A stretch of DNA of 64,000 bases from NCBI GenBank assembly GCA_033675265.1, contig JAUJYZ010001255.1, forward strand, positions 389,165 through 453,164, given 5' to 3'. This document shows positions 10,860 through 21,411 of the stretch, piece after piece. The stretch is from Actinostola sp. cb2023. Its lineage: Eukaryota; Cnidaria; Anthozoa; Actiniaria; Actinostolidae. Position 1 is the first letter of the stretch. Each line of letters opens with the position of its first letter. A model generated the notes under the pieces. The model searched no databases, was not told the origin of the DNA, and saw only the letters and a list, made by a program, of their open reading frames with translations. Both the position numbers and the translations under genes were made by a program.

Positions 10860-11900
10860 CACCGCTGACTACATTACAGTAACACAGGAAGCCCAAAATG
10901 TGATTTCCTTTATTTATTTATTTATATAGTATTTATTTATTTATTTGTTTAGAAAATATTTATACAGGAACATCTAATTTAGCACAGCTAGTTCTAATAG
11001 AGCCTTGTTGAAACTATATATATATATATTACAAAACATTTTATATGATTTTTGATCTAAGTCAGTTGGGGGATTCCCTGTGCCCCGCCCACCCTACCCG
11101 TCGATGACAAAGATCTCGACAAGTGCCAAGCAGGTAAATGTTAATACATGACTCTACGCGGTAGTCTATTATTGATGACATCTCTCATGATCCCTTCGTA
11201 TCCTACACGAAAGAGAGACAACATGAAAAGGACAAAAATAGAAATGTCCTTATACTAATCGAAAAACGATAGAAACCCTACCCAAACTAATGACGGACCT
11301 TATGGACGGTTTTTACTTCATTTTACAGGTGAGTTAGCATCAAAGCGATCAATGATTACTTAAGTAGGCTTAGAATTGAGTTAATTTGTGCCTATAAACC
11401 CCGTAGCTGTTGCCATTAATTGGAATAACAAATATACAAAGGGTCTACATAGACTGATAACGGACACGGAAGTCATGTTCCACTTCTAGATCGCCTTGTT
11501 ACCGACGTCTAGCTAGACGATCGCAGGTGGAACCTGTTTCGTTGATAATTCTATATAATTAAACGACATCGAAGTCATGAACCGTGAATGTTCGCCATAT
11601 ATAAATAAAGTACAAACACACAAACGTATCTTGAAACATGTCTATATACTGCCATGCCCTGTGCGCAAATGAGAGTTCTAACATAACGAGGCGTAAGAGA
11701 ATATGGTCTTTCCAATCCTGAATCGCGACTCATGAATTTTATTTCATTCTCGATAGAGTCATTTAATTTATCTAGTCTTGTTTATTTGTGAAAGATGCAC
11801 AGTGGGGAATCGACAAACGTTTTGATATCAAATGCTCAATTCACGTAAACAGAATTATTAAATACAGAAAAACAATTGAATAAAATAACTGTTATGCTAA
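10860..11900. other. Region upstream of PRCC, no gene recognised
   Basis: Holds a short TTTA-rich tract (about 10908-10950) and otherwise unremarkable AT-rich DNA. The PRCC promoter should lie in 10727-10900, but no clear TATA box was seen. Confidence 0.4.
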
Positions 11901-11904
11901 AGCC

Positions 11905-12093
11905 TGGTGTTGTCAATGCGATAACTACAAGTATGACCGCAAGCAAAATAAGTTTGCGTGTGAAAACGGCCCGACGAAAGCATAACAGCGCAAGAAAATA
12001 AAAATATTGATCCTTGCGCGCTTGTGTCTGATAAGTCAGGCTCCTTTTCAAAATGATTGCGTTGCGCTTATGCTTGCATCACTAGTGAAAACC
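11905..12093. mobile_element. CACTAG-ended element, degenerate copy
   Basis: The right end reads GCTTGCATCACTAGTGAAAA, the inverted counterpart of the left ends at 13171 and 52278. Inside are AAAACGGCCCGACGAAAGC and GCGCAAG words typical of the family. The left end is degraded. Confidence 0.5.
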
Positions 12094-12331
12094 ATTTTTC
12101 TATTTTCTAACCACGTACACTTTATATTCATATCTCATTATTATTCTAAATTTCATTTTTATTAAGCCCGCGGAATATATTCTTGGAAATAAACTCAAGC
12201 TAAAGTAAGTTAAGCGACAGACGCACTATAGAAATAGGAGCGGAGATATGTCAAATTTGAAAATATATATATCAGTAATAATAATAATAATAGTAATTTA
12301 TTAGCTTATATAGCGCAAAAATCAGTATATA

Positions 12332-12619
12332 CAGTCATTTGCAAAAATTCTGGCCGCCACGATATATCAATATATCAATATATCGGGTGCATTATGGGTA
12401 ATTAAATAATACTATTTTGAGTTTCCTAACTTATTAAATGAAGCAAAATTTACAAACAACAAACGTAAGACTAAAATAAACATTATACTAAATATTTCTA
12501 CCAACTTTGCTGGCGTTAATCCGCTTAAGGGGAATTTTCGATTATTTAATTACCCAGAATGCACCCGATATATTGATATATTGATATTTCGTAGCGGCCA
12601 TAATTTTTACAAATGACTG
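12332..12619. mobile_element. TA-flanked MITE, copy 2
   Basis: 288 bp with terminal inverted repeats of about 75 bp beginning CAGTCATTTG. TA flanks both sides (12330-12331 and 12620-12621). Nearly identical to 267-547, including the interior ACAAACAACAAACGTA. Confidence 0.85.
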
Positions 12620-12870
12620 TACTACAGTAACTGAATATCTATACTAAGCCTTTGATACCAGGCCTTTCTAATACTCATTGATTTATTGTTTTAGATGTAG
12701 TTCGATCCAAGGCATCCCACGACAGAAAACCCATTACCAAATGAGCCTGCAAGGCAGGCATGACTAAGGTGCCGACTCCTGTACAAACACATGCGTACTC
12801 GCTCACAAAGGAAGCCAAACAACTGCTAAGCCGTATAAATATCACAAGTCGAACACAAAAAATCGGCAAT

Positions 12871-13104
12871 ATGGACAATCAGAATACATTATCACCCGAA
12901 GCCAAGGTCCACCACGAGAACATGGCATTGTACATGTTTGCTGGTCTTGTGGTAACCTTTGTGCTTATAAGTAGTATTATACTCTTTGTCGAATTGTATA
13001 AAAATGGACGATGCATTAAAACGCGAAAACAAACGAAAGAAACCAAAAAGAACAAGCAAGAGGCAAACAATTCTAGTGACATTGAGTTGCGAGATATTTC
13101 GTGA
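12871..13104 (+). CDS. Possible small single-pass membrane protein (77 aa)
   Basis: An ATG frame of 77 residues, also open upstream to an ATG at 12760 (114 aa). The predicted chain has a short N-terminal part, one hydrophobic span of about 25 residues (MALYMFAGLVVTFVLISSII then LFVELY), and a strongly basic tail (KTRKQTKETKKNKQ) ending in an acidic stretch. The charge bias suggests N-outside, C-inside topology. With the longer start, the outside part would carry an NIT glycosylation site. An AATAAA at 13717-13722 could end its transcript. I do not recognise the family. It could be a chance frame, an exon of a larger gene, or an orphan small membrane protein. Confidence 0.33.
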   Translation: MDNQNTLSPEAKVHHENMALYMFAGLVVTFVLISSIILFVELYKNGRCIKTRKQTKETKKNKQEANNSSDIELRDIS

Positions 13105-13170
13105 CACGGCAGTAATGGTCTTCAATGTACTACAGCGCGAATCGACTTTTGCAATCAGACTGGCGCTTTG

Positions 13171-13366
13171 TTTTCACTAGCGACGCAAGCATAAGCGCAA
13201 CCACAAGAATTTGTGCGGTCATTTGAAAACGGGTCCGCCTTAGCATAAGCACAAGTAATCAAAACAGAACATATTAATTTTTTGATCATTGTACTTGCGC
13301 TTCCGGCTCAGGCCAGTTTTCACAATGGCACAAGGCTGGCCTCTTGTACTTGCATCTCTAGTGAAA
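13171..13366. mobile_element. CACTAG-ended MITE
   Basis: Left end TTTTCACTAGCGACGCAAGC, right end CTTGCATCTCTAGTGAAA, so the ends are imperfect inverted repeats. The interior has CATAAGCGCAA and GCATAAGCACAAG words. Same family as 9641, 11905 and 52278. Non-coding. Confidence 0.65.
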
Positions 13367-13899
13367 GGCCAGACTTAATATGCAGTCTATCGGATTTAAA
13401 AGTCGAAAATTAAACAAAAATGAACGTCACGAAAAACAATCACGAATCACGCGATTCCAACGCAGAACTTACAGGCATTTCATGACATGCGTAATAGTGG
13501 ATCACCGTGCGCATTGCATTTTGGGAAAAGGAACAATTTATCATGATGTCCACGGTGTAGAGAAAAGAATGGTAACGAGAATTGAATGCTTTTGTTCAAA
13601 AATTATAGGTCTCTGCGTTCTTTATATGTGGCCGTCTACCATAATTGATAGTCTGAGTAACATTTTGATTGGGTTATAGTCGCAAATCAAAATACTAACA
13701 CGGGACAAATTTGGAAAATAAACTTTTTATTTATATATCATATCATTTTTTCGCTTTGGTTTTGTATTTGTTGGTCTGAATCCCGTTCGATGTTTAGCCG
13801 TCGATCCTGTAATCGCGGCTCTACATGTACCGCACAGTTTGATTCAGTTGAACTGACATTCTTGAACTCCGATCCCATGATTTATTTCATTCATCTACA

Positions 13900-14260
13900 G
13901 AATCTCAGTCTACAATACTGGTGGATCTACAGAGTGATCTCAGCGTGTTCGAATTTCAGCCCTCTAGACTCTACCCAAACTAGATAATATTCTTCCTTTG
14001 TAGTATCTCAGTCTACAATACTGGTGGATCTATCTACAGAGTGATCTCAGGGTGTTCGACTTTCAGCCCTCTAGACTCTACCCAAACTAAGATAATACTG
14101 ATTAGTTTGTTTGTTTCTTCAACCAAAACATTTTTATTTTAAAACCAAGCTTTCGGACACATGGTCCATCTTCAGGGTGTAAAATGGTAGTAATTACTTG
14201 ATCTAAGATAATACTCTTCCTTTGTAGTATCTCAGTCTACAATACAGTCTCTTTGGATGT
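13900..14260. repeat. Tandem repeat of about 98-bp unit with a diverged third copy
   Basis: ATCTCAGTCTACAATACTGG begins at about 13909 and 14007, each followed by TGATCTCAG, GTGTTCGA and CTCTAGACTCTACCC blocks. A third partial copy begins at about 14230 (ATCTCAGTCTACAATACAG). A hammerhead-like segment (14151-14180) separates copies two and three. Confidence 0.7.
14151..14180 (-). ncRNA. Hammerhead-ribozyme-like motif
   Basis: On the minus strand CTGAAGA (14175-14169) fits the CUGANGA core. It is followed by a GGAC/GTCC stem and then GAAA (14154-14151). The flanks ATTTTA and TAAAAT could pair as an outer stem. The third stem would be very short (AGC/GTT with a wobble). Such minimal type I hammerheads are known from Penelope-like retroelements. 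Activity is uncertain, and it may be a decayed relic. Confidence 0.35.
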
Positions 14261-15480
14261 GACATGGATGGATTCGTCCACTCTATACAAACTACTTTGT
14301 TGCCAGAGTTTCAGGGCGTTCCACTTTCAACCCTCATAAATACTGAGACAAAAAATAAATAAAAACAAATAAAAAATACTGAGACAAACCCGCATGTCTT
14401 GTTTTATGTCAAACTAGAACCATCTACTTCACGACCTGTAAAACTTTTGTGTTGTCAAACTGAATCAGTGCCCTCAAGGCGTTCCGCCTATATATAATTA
14501 ACCCTCTCTCGATCTATAGGCAACCAATGTTGTTCTCACTCAGTAAGGTTTGACTGTTAGAATTGTGTCGTTTCTAATTATGAACCGAATTCATCCTCAG
14601 CATGACCTGTGCTTGGCAGGGTAGGAGCCCACTTACGGTTAACCTCAACATTTTACTGAACAGTCTCTAAGCAACCCATGCATGGGTAACTTTAATGTTT
14701 TCACATTGTTCCGATGGAATACAATGGGGTTGGTTCCCATTCTAATCAGTCATATTCACACTCAGCTTGACATAATAATAATATTCTTAATTAAGTAAAT
14801 AAATAAATATTGAGCGTCAGTAACCCTAGAAAGAAAGTAGAAAGAGAACTGATGAATAATCCCAGAGTACGATCAGTGGACTTCACTGAAACCCATGACT
14901 CTCAGACTAACTGATCACCGATGTTCTGCGCTGAGCTATACAACTGAGGCCAGACTAGAAGTAGGTCGTGGGTAAATAATTAATTACTATTGACGCTCTC
15001 TCTCTCTAACTGAGCCCATGCAATAATGTTGTTTTCACTATGTCCAGTTTTAACTGACTTAAGTAGAACGGACTTCGTTTATTTCTCATGATACTAAAAT
15101 ATATAAATTCATCTTCAGCTGACAACCTGTGTTACGTGAGTTCTTGCGTGCCTGCCCTTAGGGCGTTCCGGCGCTAACCTCTATTTGCCCTCCCTAGGCA
15201 ACCCATGTATTGATTTGCTTAACACTCGACATTGCAGTTTGAAAGCATAATGATGATTCGATTAAAACTACATGAAGATACATCTACTGCCGATTCCTTG
15301 CCTGAGTGCATACAGTGAACTTCTCAGCTACATTCACCCCTCGCCCTTTGTACAATGTCTTTTTATACCTTGTGCACTTTCAGCACATGCTCGCTCATGA
15401 ACTCGGGATCATCTCCAGACACTTACACATTGCGTTGTGCATATAAGCTCATCTGACTAAGCTGCTTTAGGTTCACCAAC
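14260..15480. repeat. Degenerate repeat region with recurring GGGCGTTCC and AACCCATG blocks
   Basis: Phrases such as CAGGGCGTTCCAC (about 14330), CAAGGCGTTCCGCC (about 14473) and AGGGCGTTCCGGC (about 15160) recur, along with GGCAACCCATG-like blocks near 14520, 14673 and 15196. Spacing is irregular. No coding region was recognised. Confidence 0.4.
14877..14947 (-). other. tRNA-like sequence, probably SINE-derived
   Basis: On the minus strand, TAGCTCAGCG resembles an A box and GGGTTTCAGT, about 40 nt further on, resembles a degenerate B box. The cloverleaf is not convincing, so this is more likely a tRNA-derived relic than a working tRNA gene. Confidence 0.25.
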
Positions 15481-15842
15481 AGGAGTTGGTTATTATTATT
15501 ATAAATGCACATTTCCAAGTATCATACTTTTATTCAGTAAATATTTCTTCACGAAGTGAAAGAAATACGATCCAAGGCCCAGCTGTTTCAGTCACTTGTA
15601 TCTTCTTATTAAATAAAGATACAGCTTCCATTAAACGCACCAGGAAGCCGCCAACCATAATTACTAGTTAGAAACTACAATCCATAAACAGAAACAATGG
15701 TAAAAGGTGCAGTTTTGGACGATGATTACAAAACCTGCACCCTGTGGATAGATTACAATAGCTTACTTGAAGTGTGCATCTCGAGTAAAACAATGAGGTT
15801 GTGTTGCCTTTGGAAATACTTGTCAAACGCGAGTACTTGAGG

Positions 15843-16650
15843 CGGGGTGGCGTATCAGTGGGGTGGCGTATATGTGGTGGCGTATATAGAAGGGTGGCGT
15901 ATATGTGGTGGCGTATATGTGGTGGTGTATATGTGGTGGCGTATATAGAAGGGTGGCGTATATGTGGTGGCGTATATGTGGTGGTGTATATGTGGTGGCG
16001 TATATAGGGTGGCGTATATAGGGTGGCGTATTTGGTGTGGCGTATATGGGGTGGCGTATATATGGTGGCGTATATGTGGTTGCGTATATAGGGTGGTGTA
16101 TATGGGGTGGCGTATATGGGGTGGCGTATATGGGGTGGCGTATATGTGGTTGCGTATATAGGGTGGCGTATATGGGGTGGCGTATATAGGGTGGCGTATA
16201 TATGGGGTGGCGTATATAGGGTGGCGTATATAGGGTGGCGTATATGGGGTGGCGTATATAGGGTGGCGTATATAGGGTGGCGTATATGGGGTGGCGTATA
16301 TAGGGTGGCGTATATGGGGTGGCGTATATAGGGTGGCGTATATAGGGTGGCGTATATAGGGTGGCTTATATGGGGTGGCGTATATAGGGTGGCGTATATA
16401 GGGTGGCGTATATGGGGTGGCGTATATAGGGTGGCGTATATAGGGTGGCGTATATGGGGTGGCGTATATAGGGTGGCGTATATGGGGTGGCGTATATAGG
16501 GTGGCGTATATGGGGTGGCGTATATAGGGTGGCGTATATGTGGTTGCGTATATAGGGTGGCGTATATGGGGTGGCGTATATGTGATGGCGTATATGGGGT
16601 GGCGTATATAGGGTGGCGTATATGGGGTGGCGTATATGGGGTGGCGGCGG
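15843..16650. repeat. 14-bp minisatellite (GGGTGGCGTATATA)
   Basis: Roughly 57 tandem copies of GGGTGGCGTATATA and the variant GGGGTGGCGTATAT, with TGTGGTGGCGTATA variants mainly at the left. Stop-free in several frames, so it yields long artefactual frames on both strands (for example ATPYTPPHIRHPIY on the minus strand). Purine-rich G runs alternate with TATA steps. Confidence 0.9.
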
Positions 16651-16659
16651 ATTCCCAGG

Positions 16660-17165
16660 ATTCTTCACCAGTCACAATGCAGCAAACTGTTCTAGAATCT
16701 CTGCTCTTAATGTTAGAAACTATATTTTCTCCAGGAACATACCATACAGTCTCAGCACACTGAACAGATTGGTAGTCCGATGTGTCACCAATACTCAGGC
16801 TTGAGACTTTCTTTATACACTCAAATTAAACATGTGTTTATACAACTCATTCAAGATGCACATGTAACTTTCGCAACGAATTATCGATCGATTACTTTTT
16901 ATTTGTTAAGCAGCTTTTATTAATTAAATGATCACCTTACAATTTACAACTTGTAAAGTGTTACTCTATATCATTTACAATTTTTTTATTTTATTTTATT
17001 TTTTTAATCGATCGATTACTTGTGAATTGGCAAAACAAAATTAATGGTTCTTGTTCTTCTTGGTGTTGAGTCAATTGATAAGTATAACTTTAGATTACAT
17101 AGTTTCTTTGTGTGTGGTTTTGCATTGCATACCGCTTGAGAAAATATAATTTGTGCACGCGTGAA
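16660..17165. other. Spacer between two minisatellites, nothing recognised
   Basis: Contains two ATCGATCGATTACTT words (about 16882 and 17006) and an AT-rich tract. No gene is called. Confidence 0.4.
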
Positions 17166-17169
17166 CAGT

Positions 17170-20100
17170 CTTCCTAAATGGGCCTTATGATGAAGCCAAG
17201 CACCTCTTCCGTACAGCTGAATACACCAAAAGGTGCCACTCGAGTTAGTTGTAGTTGGCTATATCGTGGGTTTATTCGTGATGATGGGCCTTATGGTGAA
17301 GCCAAGCACCTCTTCCGTACACTGAATACACAAAAAAGGTGCCACTCGAGTTTGTTGTAGTTGGCTATGGGGGTTTATTCGTGATGATGGGCCTTATGGT
17401 GAAGCCAAGCACCTCTTCCGTACACTGAATACACCAAAAGGTGCCACTCGAGTTAGTTGTAGTTGGCTATATCGTGGGTTTATTCGTGATGATGGGCCTT
17501 ATGGTGAAGCCAAGCACCTCTTCCGTACACTGAATACACCAAAAGGTGCCACTCGAGTTTGTTGTAGTTGGCTATATCGTGGGTTTATTCGTGATGATGG
17601 GCCTTATGGTGAAGCCAAGCACCTCTTCCGTACACGTACACTGAATACACCAAAAGGTGTCACTCGAGTTAGTTGTAGTTGGCTATATCGTGGGTTTATT
17701 CGTGATGATGGGCCTTATGGTGAAGCCAAGCACCTCTTCCGTACACTGAATACACCAAAAGGTGTCACTCGAGTTAGTTGTAGCTATATCGTGGGTTTAT
17801 TCGTGATATGGGCCTTATGGTGAAGCCAAGGTACACTGAATACACCAAAAGGTGTCACTCGAGTTAGTTGTAGTTGGCTATATCGGGGGTTTATTCGTGA
17901 TGATGGGCCTTATGGTGAAGCTGAATACACCAAAAGGTGTCACTCGAGTTAGTTGTAGTTGGCTATATCGGGGGTTTATTCGTGATGATGGGCCTTATGG
18001 TGAAGCCAAGAACCTCTTCGTACACTGAATACACCAGCACCGGGGGTTTATTCGTGATGATGGGCCTTATGGTGAAGCCAAGCACCTCTTCCGTACACTG
18101 AATACACCAAAAGGTGTCACTCGAGTTAGTTGTAGTTGGCTATATCGGGGGTTTATTCGTGATGATGGGCCTTATGGTGAAGCCAAGCACCTCTTCCGTA
18201 CACTGAATACACCAAAAGGTGTCACTCGAGTTAGTTGTAGTTGGCTATATCGTGGGTTTATTCGTGATGATGGGCCTTATGGTGAAGCCAAGCACCTCTT
18301 CCGTACACTGAATACACCAAAAGGTGTCACTCGAGTTAGTTGTAGTTGGCTATATCGTGGGTTTATTCGTGATGATGGGCCTTATGGTGAAGCCAAGCAC
18401 CTCTTCCGTACACTGAATACACCAAAAGGTGCCACTCACTCGAGTTAGTTGTAGTTGGCTATATCGTGGGTTTATTCGTGATGATGGGCCTTATGATGAA
18501 GCCAAACACCTCTTCCGTACACTGAATACACCAAAAGGTGTCACTCGAGTTAGTTGTAGTTGGCTATATCGTGGGTTTATTCGTGATGATGGGCCTTATG
18601 ATGAAGCCAAGCATCTCTTCCGTACACTGAATACACCAAAAGGTGTCACTCGAGTTTGTTGTAGTTGGCTATATCGTGGGTTTATTCGTGATGATGGGCC
18701 TTATGATGAAGCCAAACACCTCTTCCGTACACTGAATACACCAAAAGGTGTCACTCGAGTTAGTTGTAGTTGGCTATATCGGGGGTTTATTCGTGATGAT
18801 GGGCCTTATGATGAAGCCAAGCACCTCTTCCGTACACTGAATACACCAAAAGGTGTCACTCGAGTTAGTTGTAGTTGGCTATATCGGGGGTTTATTCGTG
18901 ATGATGGGCCTTATGATGAAGCCAAGCACCTCTTCCGTACACTGAATACACCAAAAGGTGTCACTCGAGTTAGTTGTAGTTGGCTATATCGTGGGTTTAT
19001 TCGTGATGATGGGCCTTATGATGAAGCCAAGCACCTCTTCCGTACACTGAATACACCAAAAGGTGTCACTCGAGTTAGTTGTAGTTGGCTATATCGTGGG
19101 TTTATTCGTGATGATGGGCCTTATGATGAAGCCAAGCACCTCTTCCGTACACTGAATACACCAAAAGGTGTCACTCGAGTTAGTTGTAGTGTGGCTATAT
19201 CGGGGGTTTATTCGTGATGATGGGCCTTATGATGAAGCCAAGCACCTCTTCCGTACACTGAATACACCAAAAGGTGTCACTCGAGTTAGTTGTAGTTGGC
19301 TATATCGGGGGTTTATTCGTGATGATGGGCCTTATGGTGAAGCCAAGCACCTCTTCCGTACACTGAATACACCAAAAGGTGTCACTCGAGTTAGTTGTAG
19401 TTGGCTATATCGGGGGTTTATTCGTGATGATGGGCCTTATGATGAAGCCAAGCACCTCTTCCGTACACTGAATACACCAAAAGGTGTCACTCGAGTTAGT
19501 TGTAGTTGGCTATATCGGGGGTTTATTCGTGATGATGGGCCTTATGGTGAAGCCAAGCACCTCTTCCGTACACTGAATACACCAAAAGATGCCACTCGAG
19601 TTAGTTGTAGTTGGCTATATCGGGGGTTTATTCGTGATGATGGGCCTTATGGTGAAGCCAAGCACCTCTTCCGTACACTGAATACACCAAAAGGTGCCAC
19701 TCGAGTTAGTTGTAGTTGGCTATATCGGGGGTTTATTCGTGATGATGGGCCTTATGGTGAAGCCAAGCACCTCTTCCGTACACTGAATACACCAAAAGGT
19801 GTCACTCGAGTTAGTTGTAGTTGGCTATATCGGGGGTTTATTCGCTATATGATGATGATGGGCCTTATGGTGAAGCCAAGCACCTCTTCCGTACACTGAA
19901 TACACCAAAAGGTGCCACTCGAGTTAGTTGTAGTTGGCTATATCGTGGGTTTATTCGATTCGTGATGATGGGCCTTATGGTGAAGCCAAGCACCTCTTCC
20001 GTACACTGAATACACCAAAAGGTGTCACTCGAGTTAGTTGTAGTTGGCTATATCGTGGGTTTATTCGTGATGATGGGCCTTATGGCGAAGCCAAGCACCT

Positions 20101-20530
20101 CTTCCGTATGGCGAAGCCAAGCACCTCTTCCGTACACTGAATACACCAAAAGATGCCACTCGAGTTAGTTGTAGTTGGCTATATCGGGGGTTTATTCGTG
20201 ATGATGGGCCTTATGGTGAAGCCAAGCACCTCTTCCGTACAGCTGAATACACCAAAAGATGCCACTCGAGTTAGTTGTAGTTGGCTATATCGGGGGTTTA
20301 TTCGTGATGATGGGCCTTATGGTGAAGCCAAGCACCTCTTCCGTACAGCTGAATACACCAAAAGGTGTCACTCGAGTTAGTTGTAGTTGGCTATATCGGG
20401 GGTTTATTCGTGATGATGGGCCTTATGGCGAAGCCAAGCACGCCTCTTCCGTACAGCTGAATACACCAAAAGATGCCACTCGAGTTAGTTGTAGTTGGCT
20501 ATATCGGGGGTTTATTCGTGATGACGTGAG
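17170..20530. repeat. 105-bp minisatellite, about 32 copies
   Basis: The unit contains CTGAATACACCAAAAGGTGT, ACTCGAGTTAGTTGTAG, GGCTATATCGTGGGTTTATT, GATGATGGGCCTTATGG and AAGCCAAGCACCTCTTCC. At 105 bp it is exactly 35 codons, so perfect stretches read open for hundreds of codons, as at 18429-19217. Copies in the middle (about 18490-19470) mostly carry TATGATGAAG where flanking copies carry TATGGTGAAG, showing local spread of a variant. Shortened or damaged units occur at about 17790-18060 and 20090-20470. No start context, splice pattern or known domain supports a protein. Confidence 0.92.
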
Positions 20531-20880
20531 CAGCGCAGGGTTCAATAATTCTTTTTTAATATTTCTATGGACCGTACAAGTCATAACAACTCAAGTTGCT
20601 TCATAATGGTTTTGACAACCAGACATCAACAAACCTTAATGGAGTCAAAGGAATGTAGTTATTTTTATTGCTATTTCAAGTGAAAGGAAATAAGAACAGT
20701 TGCCATTGATCGTACTATAAATATATATAACAGATCCATTCGCCCACATCCTCTTATCACACTGGGGAGCGATCTGAGTGGCCTGCAGCAGGACATTGAA
20801 TAAAAAGAACAGTGAATTGAACAAATTAGGAATCTGACTTGTAGTGATTAATATCAAAGTATAGATGCAGCATAAGCAGT
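20530..20880. other. Intergenic, nothing recognised
   Basis: Unique-looking AT-rich sequence between the minisatellite and the next mobile element. No gene called. Confidence 0.4.
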
Positions 20881-20885
20881 TGTAT

Positions 20886-21402
20886 CCCAGGGGGGTACTC
20901 GGGTACAATGGTGACGGGGGCGCAAATGAAGCCAAAATCATATAAACCCCAAAAAGTTCAATGCTAAAGCTCAACCCAAAAAATGTCCAACCGTCCATAA
21001 CCCCTCAAAAGTCGAAAGTCATTCTCCAGTAATTAGGTAAAATAAAAACGCGCCAAAACGTGCTTCCCCAAAAAGCCCTCCAACAAATTCGGACCCCAAA
21101 AACAGTCGTCCAAGTTTTGAAATTTCTGAAACCAAAAGGGGCTTCGCACGTCCTGTCACTTGCCTATAACCATGAGTTGGCATCTGAAATCTGAATCAGA
21201 AATCTGAGACCGAGAGGGATTGTAATGCACAAAAACTTTATTATTATTGTGGGTATGAGTTGTGATCTATCTTGTAATTACTGGAATATGCCACGACCTT
21301 TAGCTGAAGACACCTGCGTTGGCGAATAGTGTGACTAGTTTTTAGGTCACAGATTCAGATTTCAGATGCCAACGTTTATTGAAATCGGTGTATCCCCCCT
21401 GG
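20886..21402. mobile_element. Composite element with CCCAGGGGGG ends
   Basis: CCCAGGGGGGTACTC at about 20887 and the inverted GGTGTATCCCCCCTGGGAG at about 21386-21405 form ends. The right half (about 21175-21392) matches the element at 57781-57953 in inverted order, for example AATCTGAGACCGAGAGGGAT and GGTATGAGTTGTGATCTATC. It therefore appears to be an older element carrying, or joined to, a member of that second family. Confidence 0.5.
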
Positions 21403-21411
21403 GAGTTGAGT

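Noticed and set aside
15668..16675. 335-codon minus-strand frame rich in TPPHIRHPIYA
   Set aside because: It is the translation of the 14-bp minisatellite. The other strand and other frames are equally open.
18429..19217. 262-codon frame of 35-residue repeats
   Set aside because: The frame is open only because the unit is 105 bp. Damaged units break it on both sides, and there is no start context, splice pattern or known domain.
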